Source of the DNA: Chloroflexi bacterium RBG_16_57_11
Lineage (GTDB): Bacteria; Chloroflexota; Anaerolineae; Anaerolineales; UBA4823
DNA: 12,997 bases
Direction: 5' to 3'
Assembly (NCBI GenBank): GCA_001795165.1
Contig: MGNS01000112.1
Span: forward strand, 2,036-15,032
The notes beneath the pieces are model-generated. The model had not been told where the DNA came from. It worked only from the letters and a program-made list of their open reading frames with translations, and searched no databases. Positions 5,837 through 12,997 of the stretch are shown piece after piece. The position numbers were made by a program, and so were the translations under genes. Numbering within the stretch: position 1 is the first letter of the stretch; the number at the start of each line of letters is the position of its first letter.

Positions 5837-7747
5837 ATGAGGAGATCTAACTCATTTTTTGCGCGCCTGGCCGTGCTGGCAGCACTGCTGGCATCCAGCA
5901 TGGCTGGCCGGCCAGCCGGATCATTCCAACAGCCGAGCTGGCAAAGCAAGGTCGACGCGTGGGTGGTGGAAACGGCTGAGGAAGACCAGACCGAGTTCCT
6001 GGTCATGCTTCACGTGCAGGCGGACCTGAGCGGTGCCGGGCGGCTGCGGACAAAGCAGGAGAAAGGCACTTACGTCTACCAGCAGCTCACCCAGACCGCC
6101 AGGCGAAGCCAGAGACCGGTACTGGAGGCCTTACAGGCCATGGCGAACGAAACGCCCGGTGAGGTGGATTACCGCCCCTTCTGGATCGCCAATATGATCT
6201 GGGTGCGCGGGGACAGACAGGTGATTCAAGCGCTGGCGCAGCGCACAGATGTGGCGCATCTATACGCCAATCCGAGCGTTGCGTTGGAGTCTCCGCTGCC
6301 CGCCACTGCTCCGAAGACCCCGTCCGATGCGGAAGCCACAATTGTTGAAGCCAGCCTCCAAAAGATCCACGCCCCAGAGGTCTGGGCGATGGGCTATACA
6401 GGACAGGGTGTGGTGATCGGTGGGCAAGACACCGGCTACGATTGGACCCACCCGGCTCTACAGGACAAGTACCGAGGCTGGAATGGGGCAACTGCCGACC
6501 ACAACTACAACTGGCATGATGCCATTCACAGCGGTGGTGGGGTATGTGGACCCAACTCGCCCGTGCCTTGCGATGACGGCTACCACGGCACCCACACTTT
6601 GGGAACAATGGTGGGCGAAGGCTATGACACGTTGGGCGACCTGCGCCAGGTTGGCGTGGCGCCTGGGGCCAAATGGATCGGATGCCGCAATATGGACCAG
6701 GGTGTGGGAACTCCAGCCACCTACTCAGAGTGCTACGAGTGGTTCATCGCTCCAACGGACCTCAGCGGAGCGAATCCGAACCCCAACCTTGCGCCCGATA
6801 TCATTAACAACTCGTGGGGCTGCCCGACTGCCGAGGGCTGCACCGATCCTAACGTGCTTCTGACGGTGGTGAATAACGTCCGGGCGGCCGGAATCCTCAC
6901 GGTCCACTCGGCAGGCAACTCAGGCTCTATGTGCAGCTCGATCCAGACGCCGGCTGCGATTTACGACGCATCACTCACGGTCGGAGCAACGGATAACAAC
7001 GACAATATCGCCGCCTTCAGCAGCCGTGGACCGGTCGCGATAGACGGGAGCAATCGCTTAAAACCCGACATTTCGGCGCCGGGCCTGAACATCAATTCGA
7101 CCGTACCCGGTGGTGGCTTCGGCATTGCCAGCGGGACCAGCATGGCAGCGCCGCATGTGGCTGGCCTGGCCGCTCTGTTGCTCTCTAGGCGGCCTGACCT
7201 GCACGGCCAGGTGGATCAAATCGAAGACCTGATCCGGATCGGGGCAGTACCTCGCATCACAAGCCAGACCTGTGGCGGAGTTCCCGGCAGCCAAATCCCC
7301 AACAACACCTATGGCTGGGGGCGGGTCGACGCCCTGGACACCATCTCACAATCGCTTCTTACCATCCAAAAGGAGCCTTCCTGGTACTTGTACGATCCGG
7401 GTGACCTGATTACTTATACGCTACGAATCACCAATCTCCAAACGCTGGACCCGATCCACAATGTGCGCATTACCGACACCCTTCCATTAAACATTACTTT
7501 CATCAACGCCTCGCCGCCCTATGCACGCATCGACGACCAGATCGTTTGGGATATCCCCCAACTCAATGCCGGGCAGAGCCACAGCGTTGAGTTTGTCGTT
7601 CAGGCACCACCCGATGCCACCGATCCAATTGTCAACCAGGGGTATATCGCCAGCAGCGACGAAATTTCGTCAGCCTCGGGCCCACCGGTTTGGGTGTACC
7701 TGGCGCACTACCTTTTCTTCCCGTACGCCGGCGTGCCAACGCGTTGA
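5837..7747 (+). CDS. Secreted subtilisin-like (S8) serine peptidase with DUF11-like C-terminal domain
   Basis: 636 residues. Residues 1-30 form a signal peptide (RR, then a hydrophobic stretch LAVLAALLASSMAG). Residues about 40-155 resemble an I9-type propeptide/chaperone region. The S8 catalytic domain covers about 175-505. The triad is Asp198 (GGQDTGYDWTHPAL), His250 (YHGTH) and Ser435 (GTSMAAPHVAG), and the oxyanion Asn361 lies in SAGNSG. All key residues are present and correctly ordered, so the enzyme should be active. Residues about 508-595 (ITNLQTLDP, VRITDTLP, WDIPQLNAG) form a DUF11-like beta-sandwich typical of exported or surface proteins. The C-terminus is a short hydrophobic/basic tail (HYLFFPYAGVPTR). 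GGGAG 7 bases before the ATG supports the start. The likely role is extracellular protein degradation, and the substrate is unknown. It is the last gene of its cluster and is convergent with the P1B ATPase. Confidence 0.93.
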   Translation: MRRSNSFFARLAVLAALLASSMAGRPAGSFQQPSWQSKVDAWVVETAEEDQTEFLVMLHVQADLSGAGRLRTKQEKGTYVYQQLTQTARRSQRPVLEALQAMANETPGEVDYRPFWIANMIWVRGDRQVIQALAQRTDVAHLYANPSVALESPLPATAPKTPSDAEATIVEASLQKIHAPEVWAMGYTGQGVVIGGQDTGYDWTHPALQDKYRGWNGATADHNYNWHDAIHSGGGVCGPNSPVPCDDGYHGTHTLGTMVGEGYDTLGDLRQVGVAPGAKWIGCRNMDQGVGTPATYSECYEWFIAPTDLSGANPNPNLAPDIINNSWGCPTAEGCTDPNVLLTVVNNVRAAGILTVHSAGNSGSMCSSIQTPAAIYDASLTVGATDNNDNIAAFSSRGPVAIDGSNRLKPDISAPGLNINSTVPGGGFGIASGTSMAAPHVAGLAALLLSRRPDLHGQVDQIEDLIRIGAVPRITSQTCGGVPGSQIPNNTYGWGRVDALDTISQSLLTIQKEPSWYLYDPGDLITYTLRITNLQTLDPIHNVRITDTLPLNITFINASPPYARIDDQIVWDIPQLNAGQSHSVEFVVQAPPDATDPIVNQGYIASSDEISSASGPPVWVYLAHYLFFPYAGVPTR

Positions 7748-7805
7748 GTGCGCTCATAGAGCGGCGCTCATCGAGCGGTGCGTGCTGAGCGGCGCTTTAC
7801 GCTCA
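7745..7805. terminator. Cluster of GAGC/GCTC hairpins between convergent genes
   Basis: The 55-base gap and both flanking stop codons contain TGAGtgcgCTCA (7745-7756), GAGC-ggc-GCTC (7759-7769) and TGAGCG-8-CGCTCA (7786-7791 with 7800-7805). The dyads could end transcription from both sides, but none is followed by a U-tract, so the call is weak. Confidence 0.35.
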
Positions 7806-9929
7806 GGATTTCTGGCGCAGCAGGCGGGAAGAGTTTGCCAGGATGCCCAAATCGGGCAGCGACTGAGCTGCAGCAGCCAGGATGGGCGGCAGAAAGCCCA
7901 GCGCTGCCAGGGATAAACCAAGTACGTTGTACACGGTGGTAAAAGCAATGTTGAGCCTGACCACGCTCATGGTGCGGCGAGCAATGTGGAGGCACTCCGG
8001 GACCAGTCGCCAATCGTCGCGCATCAGGGCGATATGCGCGGCTTCGATGGCGATATCGCTGCCAGCCGCTCCCATGGCGATACCCACATCCGCCTGAGCC
8101 AGGGCAGGCGCGTCGTTCACTCCGTCTCCAACCATCACAACAACGTGTCCCCTGCTTTGATAATCTTTGACCACTTGAATTTTATCCTCAGGCAGCATAT
8201 CGGCGCGCACCTGCAGGTCGAGGCTCTCACCCAGCTCAGCCACCAGCGCCTTTGCAGCCCGCTGATGATCGCCGGTGAGTAGCACAATCTGGCGCAAGCC
8301 CAGGTCGTAAACCATCTGTAACGCTTGGGGCACCTCTGGGCGCAGGGTGTCTAATGCGGCGAGCAGGCACACCAGCTCGCCATCCAGGGCAACCAAGAGC
8401 AATGTCTTGCCTTGCGCTTCCAGCTCACCCAAAATGCGGAGACGGTCGACGGCGATCGCAAGCTCGTCTTCAAACATTCGTCGATTGCCCACTTCCACAC
8501 AATGGCCCTGCACCATAGCCCGCACCCCCTTACCCGGAATGGCTTCGAACTCATGTGGCTCATCCAAGCTCACGCCGGCGTCATGGGCTGCCTGGCGAAT
8601 TGCTTCCGCCAGTGGGTGCTCCGAATAGCGCTCCGCTGTGCCGGCCAACCGCAAGATATCGCCTTCAGAGAATTGTGAGGACAGCTGAGCATCAAAAAAC
8701 CTGAAGTCAACGATCTTCGGCTTGCCCAAGGTCAGCGTGCCGGTTTTATCGATCAACAGCACATCGGCCTGACAGAGCAGCTCCAGGTACTTGCCGCCTT
8801 TGATCATCACGCCTCGCTGCGCTCCAGACCCGATGGAGGCCAACATGGCAATCGGCGTGGCCAAAGCGAACGAGCACGAGCAGGCCACCACCAGAACTGC
8901 CGCTGTGGCCATCGGATCCCGGCGGATGAGGAAAGTGAGCAAGGCGACCCCGGCAACAACCGGCAAATAGTAGGCTGAAAATTTATCTGCAATGCGCTGC
9001 ACTTCAGCCCGGTGCGCCTCGGCCTCCTCCACCAGCTTGATCACCCGGCCGAAGGTGCTGTCGGCGCCTACTTGTGTAGCGCGGATACGCAGGCTGCCCA
9101 AACGCACTAGCGTAGCAGCATAGACATGCGAGCCCGGCCCGGCCTCGACAGGCATCGCTTCACCGGTGATCGTTGCCTGGTCCACGGTGGCAAAACCGGC
9201 AATCACAGCGCCATCCACAGGGATGCGCTCGCCGGGACGCACAATCACAACATCGTCCACGCGCACCTGGCTCACCGGCACTTCCTCTTCAACGCCAGAC
9301 TGCTCCAGGCGCGCTGTCTGGGGAGCCATGGCGGTCAAGTCCTTGACCGCGCGGCGAGCGCGTTCGGCAGTGAAATGCTCGACGTAATCGCCCACCCGCA
9401 TGAAAAATACAATCACCGCGGCAGTGGCCCATTCGCCGACAGCTACGGCTGCAATAACACCGAGGGTCATCAGCGTGTGCGCAATGACCTGGCGGTTCAG
9501 CGCGGCGCGGATCACATTGCGAAACACAGGATAGCCGCCTGCCAGCACAATTGCCAGCCACACCGGCCAGGGGATCCACTCTGTGGCGATCTCAAACAAC
9601 CCCAGCCATTCACCGACCACAACAACGAACACCACCACCCCAAAGACGAATCCCAGCAGGCGCAAGATGGGGCGGGTGAAGCTTTCCATTGGCTGGGCGC
9701 GGGCGTCCTCGGCCTCCGGTACAGCGTATCCGGCGGCTTCCACCGCCTTGCGGATATCGCCCAAATCTACCAGCTGTGGGTCCAGCTGGACGAGCGCTTT
9801 TTCTGAGGTCAATAAAACATCGACCGAGCGCACGCCAGGGATAGCAGCGATGGCTTTGTGCACGTGCATGGTACACTCGGCGCAATCCATGCCCTGGATG
9901 GGAACCTCCATTTTAGCCACAACCGCCAT
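7803..9929 (-). CDS. P1B-type heavy-metal transporting ATPase with CSC metal-site motif
   Basis: 708 residues. The N-terminal HMA domain has GMDCAEC (Cys16 and Cys19). Eight membrane helices are expected. The actuator motif is TGE (255-257), the phosphorylation motif is DKTGT with Asp394, the nucleotide-binding domain has His438-Pro439 (SEHPL), and the hinge is GDGVNDAP (601-608). All are intact, so it should be a working pump in the cytoplasmic membrane. The helix-6 metal motif is Cys350-Ser351-Cys352 (VACSCSFALATP) instead of the usual CPC of Cu+ and Zn2+/Cd2+ pumps. Helix 7 has a copper-pump-like Tyr667-Asn668, while helix 8 has an acidic Asp693 (SLPDLGILANSSRLL) more like zinc-type pumps. 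The substrate therefore cannot be assigned. The ATG has GAGG 9 bases upstream. The gene appears to be monocistronic, with its own promoter. Confidence 0.94.
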   Translation of the reverse strand: MAVVAKMEVPIQGMDCAECTMHVHKAIAAIPGVRSVDVLLTSEKALVQLDPQLVDLGDIRKAVEAAGYAVPEAEDARAQPMESFTRPILRLLGFVFGVVVFVVVVGEWLGLFEIATEWIPWPVWLAIVLAGGYPVFRNVIRAALNRQVIAHTLMTLGVIAAVAVGEWATAAVIVFFMRVGDYVEHFTAERARRAVKDLTAMAPQTARLEQSGVEEEVPVSQVRVDDVVIVRPGERIPVDGAVIAGFATVDQATITGEAMPVEAGPGSHVYAATLVRLGSLRIRATQVGADSTFGRVIKLVEEAEAHRAEVQRIADKFSAYYLPVVAGVALLTFLIRRDPMATAAVLVVACSCSFALATPIAMLASIGSGAQRGVMIKGGKYLELLCQADVLLIDKTGTLTLGKPKIVDFRFFDAQLSSQFSEGDILRLAGTAERYSEHPLAEAIRQAAHDAGVSLDEPHEFEAIPGKGVRAMVQGHCVEVGNRRMFEDELAIAVDRLRILGELEAQGKTLLLVALDGELVCLLAALDTLRPEVPQALQMVYDLGLRQIVLLTGDHQRAAKALVAELGESLDLQVRADMLPEDKIQVVKDYQSRGHVVVMVGDGVNDAPALAQADVGIAMGAAGSDIAIEAAHIALMRDDWRLVPECLHIARRTMSVVRLNIAFTTVYNVLGLSLAALGFLPPILAAAAQSLPDLGILANSSRLLRQKS

Positions 9930-9945
9930 ATATAATCCTCATCGC

Positions 9946-9960
9946 TCCAAATTTATTGGA
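9946..9960. promoter_or_regulatory. Short dyad before the metal ATPase gene, possible operator
   Basis: TCCAA-attta-TTGGA is a perfect 5-base inverted repeat located between the candidate -10 and the start codon of the ATPase gene. Metal-responsive repressors often bind in this position, but no regulator is encoded in the window and the dyad is short. Confidence 0.25.
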
Positions 9961-9978
9961 TAATAAAGGTGGAATTTT

Positions 9979-9987
9979 ATTCTAACA
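9979..9987 (-). promoter_or_regulatory. Extended -10 promoter of the metal ATPase gene
   Basis: TGTTAGAAT on the minus strand matches TGnTAGAAT, the same -10 form used before both tRNA-Ser genes, and lies about 50 bases upstream of the ATG. A partial -35 (TTGTCC, 10005-10000) is only 15 bases away. Confidence 0.4.
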
Positions 9988-10022
9988 CATATTGACCGTG
10001 GACAAGTTACTCACCAGCCTGT

Positions 10023-10196
10023 GACAGAGCAGCAGCGCTTCAATACGTACGCAAGGTCAGCGGCTATCGCACGCCAGCGCGCCTCAACCAGGCCGCGTTC
10101 GGTCAGGCAGTGGAGGAAGTCGCCGCCGCAACAAAAAAACTGCTGGGTGGGTTAACTTTAATAATGCCACAGAGCACAAAACGGAATGACGCCTGA
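10023..10196 (+). pseudogene. DUF2277 protein remnant (5' end lost)
   Basis: The plus-strand frame reads AAALQYVRKVSGYRTPAR and then AAFGQAVEEVAAATKKLL. From memory this closely resembles the central part of DUF2277 proteins, which are small (about 85 residues), begin MCRNI and contain this helix pair. The conserved Cys-containing N-terminus is absent. An in-frame stop lies at 9993-9995 and no start codon occurs between it and the homology. After LLGGL the frame continues into unrelated residues and ends at TGA 10194-10196. The rest of the 9930-10213 gap holds only promoter elements of the ATPase gene. DUF2277 has no known function. Confidence 0.65.
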
Positions 10197-10213
10197 CGCA
10201 AAATCGTTACAGC

Positions 10214-11059
10214 TCATGCTTTAACTGCTCCACGCGCCAGGCCACGCACAAGATACCGCTGAGCCAATAACGCAAAGACCAACACCGGGATCAACACCAG
10301 CGAGCCGGAGGCCGCAATTCGTCCCCAGTGCACCGATCGATTGGTCATAAAGCTGGTGATAATCACTGGCAGGGTGCGTGCATCTCGGCCGGTAAGTATC
10401 ACCGCATAGAGAAACTCATTCCAACAATATAGAAAACCGAGGATTGCCGTGGCAGCCATACCTGGCAGAACCAGGGGGAGGCTGATCCTGATCAGCGCGC
10501 TAAACCGAGAGCAACCATCGATCATAGCGGCTTCTTCCAATTCAATCGGCACATCATCAAAAAAACCGATCATCATCCAAATACTTAACGGGATGGTAAA
10601 GGTAAGGTAGGAAATGATCAGCGCCGGGAGGGTGTCGATCCAATCCAGGCCACTAAATAGCACATAGAATGGCACAACCAGCGTGATTGGAGGCAACATC
10701 TGTGGGATGAGGGTGCTGATTCGCAGCCAGAAATGCCCTCGGAAGCGGAATCTGGAGAACCCGTAAGCGGCCAGCGTGCCTAAAACCAGGGCGATGCCCG
10801 TGGCAGAAAGGGCGATAACCAGACTGTTAATAAAATACTTGCCAAAATTAGAAGAAGAAAGCACAACATTATAGTTCAGCCAGGTGGGAGTAAAGTTCCA
10901 TACCGGCGGGATGGCAAAAGTCAATTCTGGTTCTTTGAATGAGGTAATTAACAAGTAAACAATCGGCGCAACGGAAAGGAACACCGCCAATAGAACCAGC
11001 AGGTAGATCAAAATCCGGTTCAGACGTTTGATCAAACGAGATCTGTTCAGGTTCTTCAA
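10214..11059 (-). CDS. ABC sugar-type importer permease, MalG-like
   Basis: 281 residues with about six predicted membrane helices, the usual size for a MalG-type subunit. The EAA loop that contacts the ATPase is intact at about 176-200 (EEAAMIDGCSRFSALIRISL then PLVLPG). The N-terminus is a short basic cytoplasmic segment followed by a helix (LIYLLVLLAVFLSVAPIVYL). The start is TTG (11059-11057), supported by AGGAGA about 8 bases upstream, and no ATG fits better. It begins only 11 bases after the stop of the MalF-like gene, so the two are translated together. The pair forms the membrane channel of a CUT1-type carbohydrate importer. No ATPase gene is visible, so a shared MsmK/MalK-like ATPase encoded elsewhere is the likely partner. 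The substrate cannot be read from the permease. Confidence 0.92.
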   Translation of the reverse strand: MKNLNRSRLIKRLNRILIYLLVLLAVFLSVAPIVYLLITSFKEPELTFAIPPVWNFTPTWLNYNVVLSSSNFGKYFINSLVIALSATGIALVLGTLAAYGFSRFRFRGHFWLRISTLIPQMLPPITLVVPFYVLFSGLDWIDTLPALIISYLTFTIPLSIWMMIGFFDDVPIELEEAAMIDGCSRFSALIRISLPLVLPGMAATAILGFLYCWNEFLYAVILTGRDARTLPVIITSFMTNRSVHWGRIAASGSLVLIPVLVFALLAQRYLVRGLARGAVKA

Positions 11060-11070
11060 TTCGATCTCTC

Positions 11071-11976
11071 CTAATCCTGCTTTCCGATAGAACGAGCCAT
11101 TATCCCGGCAATAACCAGCATAATCAACAACATGGTAAACGAGGAAGCAGCGGCAATCCCTAGGTTAAAAGATTGAAAACCATAGCGGTAGACATAGATG
11201 CTGACCGTTTCTGTAACGCGTGCGGGGCCTCCGGCGGTCAGCAAATAGATCACATCGAAGATACGGAAAGTATCAATAAATCGCCATAACAAAGCCACCA
11301 GGATAAATGGTCGAAGCAGAGGTAAGGTAAGATAGAAAAAAGTCTGCCATCCAGAGGCGCCATCTATTTTCGCCGCTTCGAAAGGCTCTTCAGGCAAGGA
11401 TTGCAAGCCTGCCAGAAGCATCAAAGCGACGAACGAGGTCGTGTTCCAGACATCTACCAGCACGACGCTTGCCATCGCCACCTGTGGAGAGCTAAGCCAT
11501 TCTACCGGGGGAATTCCCACTCGGCCCATATAATAATTGACCAAGCCATATTGGTAGTTCAGCAGCAAGCGCCAGGTGAGACCAATCACCACATTCGTAC
11601 ACATCATGGGCAGCAGAATCATGGCGCGGTAAAAGTTCTTCCCCTTCAAATCATGGTTCAACAAAAGCGCTAACCCCATACCCAGGACGAATTCGATGCT
11701 GATGGCACAGAAAACAAAAGTAAAGGTGATTCTGAGCGAATTCAAAAAATCGGGGTTAGAGAAAAGATCAATATAATTTTGGAAGCCCACAAAAGGTACA
11801 CCCTGCCGAAAGGTGCGCAGGGTCCATTGGTGAAAGCTCAACCATAAAGAATAACCCAGAGGATAAATTAAAACGACAATTAATGCGATGAAAGCCGGTC
11901 CAATGTAAAACACCGGCTCTAACCGGCGGAAAAATTGCCGGTATCGGTTCTGGGTGAAGTTGCTGGTGATATCCAT
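11071..11976 (-). CDS. ABC sugar-type importer permease, MalF-like
   Basis: 301 residues with about six predicted membrane helices, in the size class of CUT1 MalF/UgpA-like permeases without the large periplasmic P2 loop of E. coli MalF. The EAA loop is at 200-223 (EAAKIDGASGWQTFFYLTLP then LLRP). The N-terminus (residues 1-20) is polar and basic, followed by a long first helix (FYIGPAFIALIVVLIYPLGY). The ATG at 11976 has no strong Shine-Dalgarno, in contrast to the MalG-like gene downstream. The gene lies between the solute-binding protein gene (145-base gap with a hairpin) and the MalG-like permease gene, the standard order for this importer class. Confidence 0.92.
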   Translation of the reverse strand: MDITSNFTQNRYRQFFRRLEPVFYIGPAFIALIVVLIYPLGYSLWLSFHQWTLRTFRQGVPFVGFQNYIDLFSNPDFLNSLRITFTFVFCAISIEFVLGMGLALLLNHDLKGKNFYRAMILLPMMCTNVVIGLTWRLLLNYQYGLVNYYMGRVGIPPVEWLSSPQVAMASVVLVDVWNTTSFVALMLLAGLQSLPEEPFEAAKIDGASGWQTFFYLTLPLLRPFILVALLWRFIDTFRIFDVIYLLTAGGPARVTETVSIYVYRYGFQSFNLGIAAASSFTMLLIMLVIAGIMARSIGKQD

Positions 11977-12007
11977 GCGCCAGTCAATCCAATAAAGTGG
12001 GGTTCCA

Positions 12008-12056
12008 GGAGGAGAGGCCCCGGAAAAGCAACCGGCTTAACCGTGACCTCTCCTCC
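12008..12056 (-). promoter_or_regulatory. Intercistronic hairpin between binding-protein and permease genes
   Basis: GGAGGAGAGG (12008-12017) and CCTCTCCTCC (12047-12056) form a perfect 10-base stem around a 29-base loop that can itself fold through CCGG/CCGG. No U-run follows on the minus strand, so it looks more like an mRNA-stabilising or partial-termination element than a full terminator. In maltose-type operons such a structure after the binding-protein gene keeps its transcript more abundant than the permease transcripts, and the same role is inferred here. Confidence 0.6.
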
Positions 12057-12121
12057 ATGTGATTTATCTTCCCATCGGCCTGAGGGACCAACCAGGGAAA
12101 ATTGCCACAGGGTACTTGTAG

Positions 12122-12997
12122 CTACTTGATATATCCGCCGCTCTTGAGAATTTCGGTGAGCTTGGCAGCCATCTCGTCTGCAGCAGCTTGCGGATCCTTG
12201 GTGCCGGTCACCGCTGCAACTACGCCCTCATTCACAATTGGCAACATTTCTGGCGAGACGGTCAGGGTCGGGAAGATGGACCGATACGGCATCACCTCGG
12301 CTAACAAGGCAAACTGCGGGATCTTGGCCACGACTTCGGGGTCGCTCAAGGCCTTGATATTGCCCGGAATACCACCGTTCATCGCCCATAGTTTGGCGCC
12401 TTCGGGGCTGGTCAGCCACTCGATGAATTTGTAGGCTTCCCCCTGATTTTCAGAGCAGGCCGGGATCGCCCAACCCCACTGGCTACCGCCGGTGTGGCGT
12501 TTGATCGACCCATCCGGTTGCTTAATCCCAGGAGGCAGCGTGTAACCCAGCAATGGCTGGCCATTTTCGTCGCAAAGGCTCTTTTCGCAACTGGTCAAGT
12601 CTTGGGCAGCGGCCATCCATTCGATGCCCATGGCAGCTTTGCCTTTTGAGAGCGCCTCCAGGATTTCAACATAGCCATAAGTGGACACGTCTGGGGGAAC
12701 TAAATTCTCTTTCAGAAGGTTGGCGTAGAAGGTTAATGCTTTCACCCCTGCTTCATTATTGATTGCCACTGTGTTGTCAGGGTTGAGCAGCTCGCCGCCC
12801 TGGCCAAACAGGTAGTACATAAAATCCCACCAGGCTTCGTCGGGTTTGGCGCCAATCACCGCGCCATAAACTCCATTCGCCGGGTCGTTCAGAGCTTTCG
12901 CCGCAGCATAGAATTCTTCCCAGGTCTCAGGCGGTTTCAGCCCGGCCTTTTCGAACAAATCTTTGCGATACCACAACCAGGCAGTATCACCTTCGGA
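12122..12997 (-). CDS. ABC importer extracellular solute-binding protein, carbohydrate type (N-terminus beyond the window)
   Basis: 291 residues are visible, and the frame stays open to the right edge. The visible part begins in the first lobe (EGDTAWLWYRKDLFEKAGL, then PPETWEEFYAAAKAL), the hallmark of SBP family 1 sugar-binding proteins. It continues through GQGGELLNPDN, KGKAAMGIEWMAA, WGWAIPACSENQGEAYKFIEWL and SPEGAKLWAMNGGIPG, all regularly seen in CUT1 binding proteins. About 120-150 N-terminal residues, including the expected lipoprotein signal, are missing. The protein would bind a sugar or polyol outside the membrane and deliver it to the permeases encoded downstream. Aromatic residues (several Trp/Tyr) around the cleft suit stacking on sugar rings, but the ligand is not identifiable. 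An internal TTG at 12976 is not a credible start because the family homology extends upstream of it. Confidence 0.93.
   Translation of the reverse strand, partial: SEGDTAWLWYRKDLFEKAGLKPPETWEEFYAAAKALNDPANGVYGAVIGAKPDEAWWDFMYYLFGQGGELLNPDNTVAINNEAGVKALTFYANLLKENLVPPDVSTYGYVEILEALSKGKAAMGIEWMAAAQDLTSCEKSLCDENGQPLLGYTLPPGIKQPDGSIKRHTGGSQWGWAIPACSENQGEAYKFIEWLTSPEGAKLWAMNGGIPGNIKALSDPEVVAKIPQFALLAEVMPYRSIFPTLTVSPEMLPIVNEGVVAAVTGTKDPQAAADEMAAKLTEILKSGGYIK

Noticed and set aside
5142..5840. 232-codon plus-strand frame overlapping murJ
   Set aside because: murJ in the other frame has clear family motifs and membrane helices. This frame is rich in Arg, Gly and Pro and matches nothing.
9126..9806. 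226-codon plus-strand open frame opposite the metal ATPase gene
   Set aside because: It is antisense to a gene with all its motifs intact, has His/Gln-rich low-complexity composition and no start signal. It is an artefact of GC-rich coding sequence.
12122..12976. TTG at 12976 as the true start of the solute-binding protein
   Set aside because: The frame stays open to the edge and encodes family-like residues (EGDTAWLW) upstream, so the gene is cut by the window.

Overview
The window looks like a chromosomal segment of a Chloroflexota bacterium, probably Anaerolineae-like. This is an inference from family content (a NACHT NTPase with a Gly-Asp-rich linker, a DUF2277 relic, a secreted S8 peptidase with a DUF11-like tail, and a RAYT with palindromic repeats), GC-rich coding sequence and tRNAs without an encoded CCA. 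No 16S or other marker gene is present, so the assignment is tentative.

Layout from left to right. Positions 1-1205 (minus) hold the N-terminal 401 codons of a membrane-anchored NACHT NTPase that runs off the left edge. Positions about 1405-2262 form a decayed REP/RAYT locus. It contains one relic two-hairpin module, a 5'-truncated and nonsense-mutated REP-associated tyrosine transposase, and a tandem array with an exact 154-bp period in which each unit carries two inverted copies of the same module. Positions 2274-3746 (minus) hold tRNA-Ser(UGA), a saccharopine-dehydrogenase-like oxidoreductase and tRNA-Ser(GCU), with recognisable promoters and a terminator. Positions 3883-7747 (plus) form a tight three-gene cluster: a transglutaminase-like protein that has lost its catalytic core, a MurJ-type lipid II flippase and a secreted subtilisin-like peptidase. 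Convergent to it, 7803-9929 (minus) encodes a P1B heavy-metal ATPase whose metal-site motif is CSC rather than CPC. A DUF2277 remnant lies at 10023-10196. From 10214 to the right edge (minus) there is a carbohydrate-type ABC importer: solute-binding protein (cut by the edge), MalF-like permease, MalG-like permease. A strong hairpin separates the binding-protein gene from the permeases.

How the genes work together: the ABC genes form one uptake operon that would need an ATPase encoded elsewhere. MurJ and the peptidase share a transcription unit with the coreless transglutaminase-like gene, which suggests a cell-envelope theme, but only by proximity. The oxidoreductase appears to depend on readthrough from the upstream tRNA gene.

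The most unusual items are the covarying two-hairpin repeat modules beside the RAYT relic, the in-frame loss of the transglutaminase core, and the CSC metal-site variant. I do not see a complete, clearly undescribed multi-gene system.
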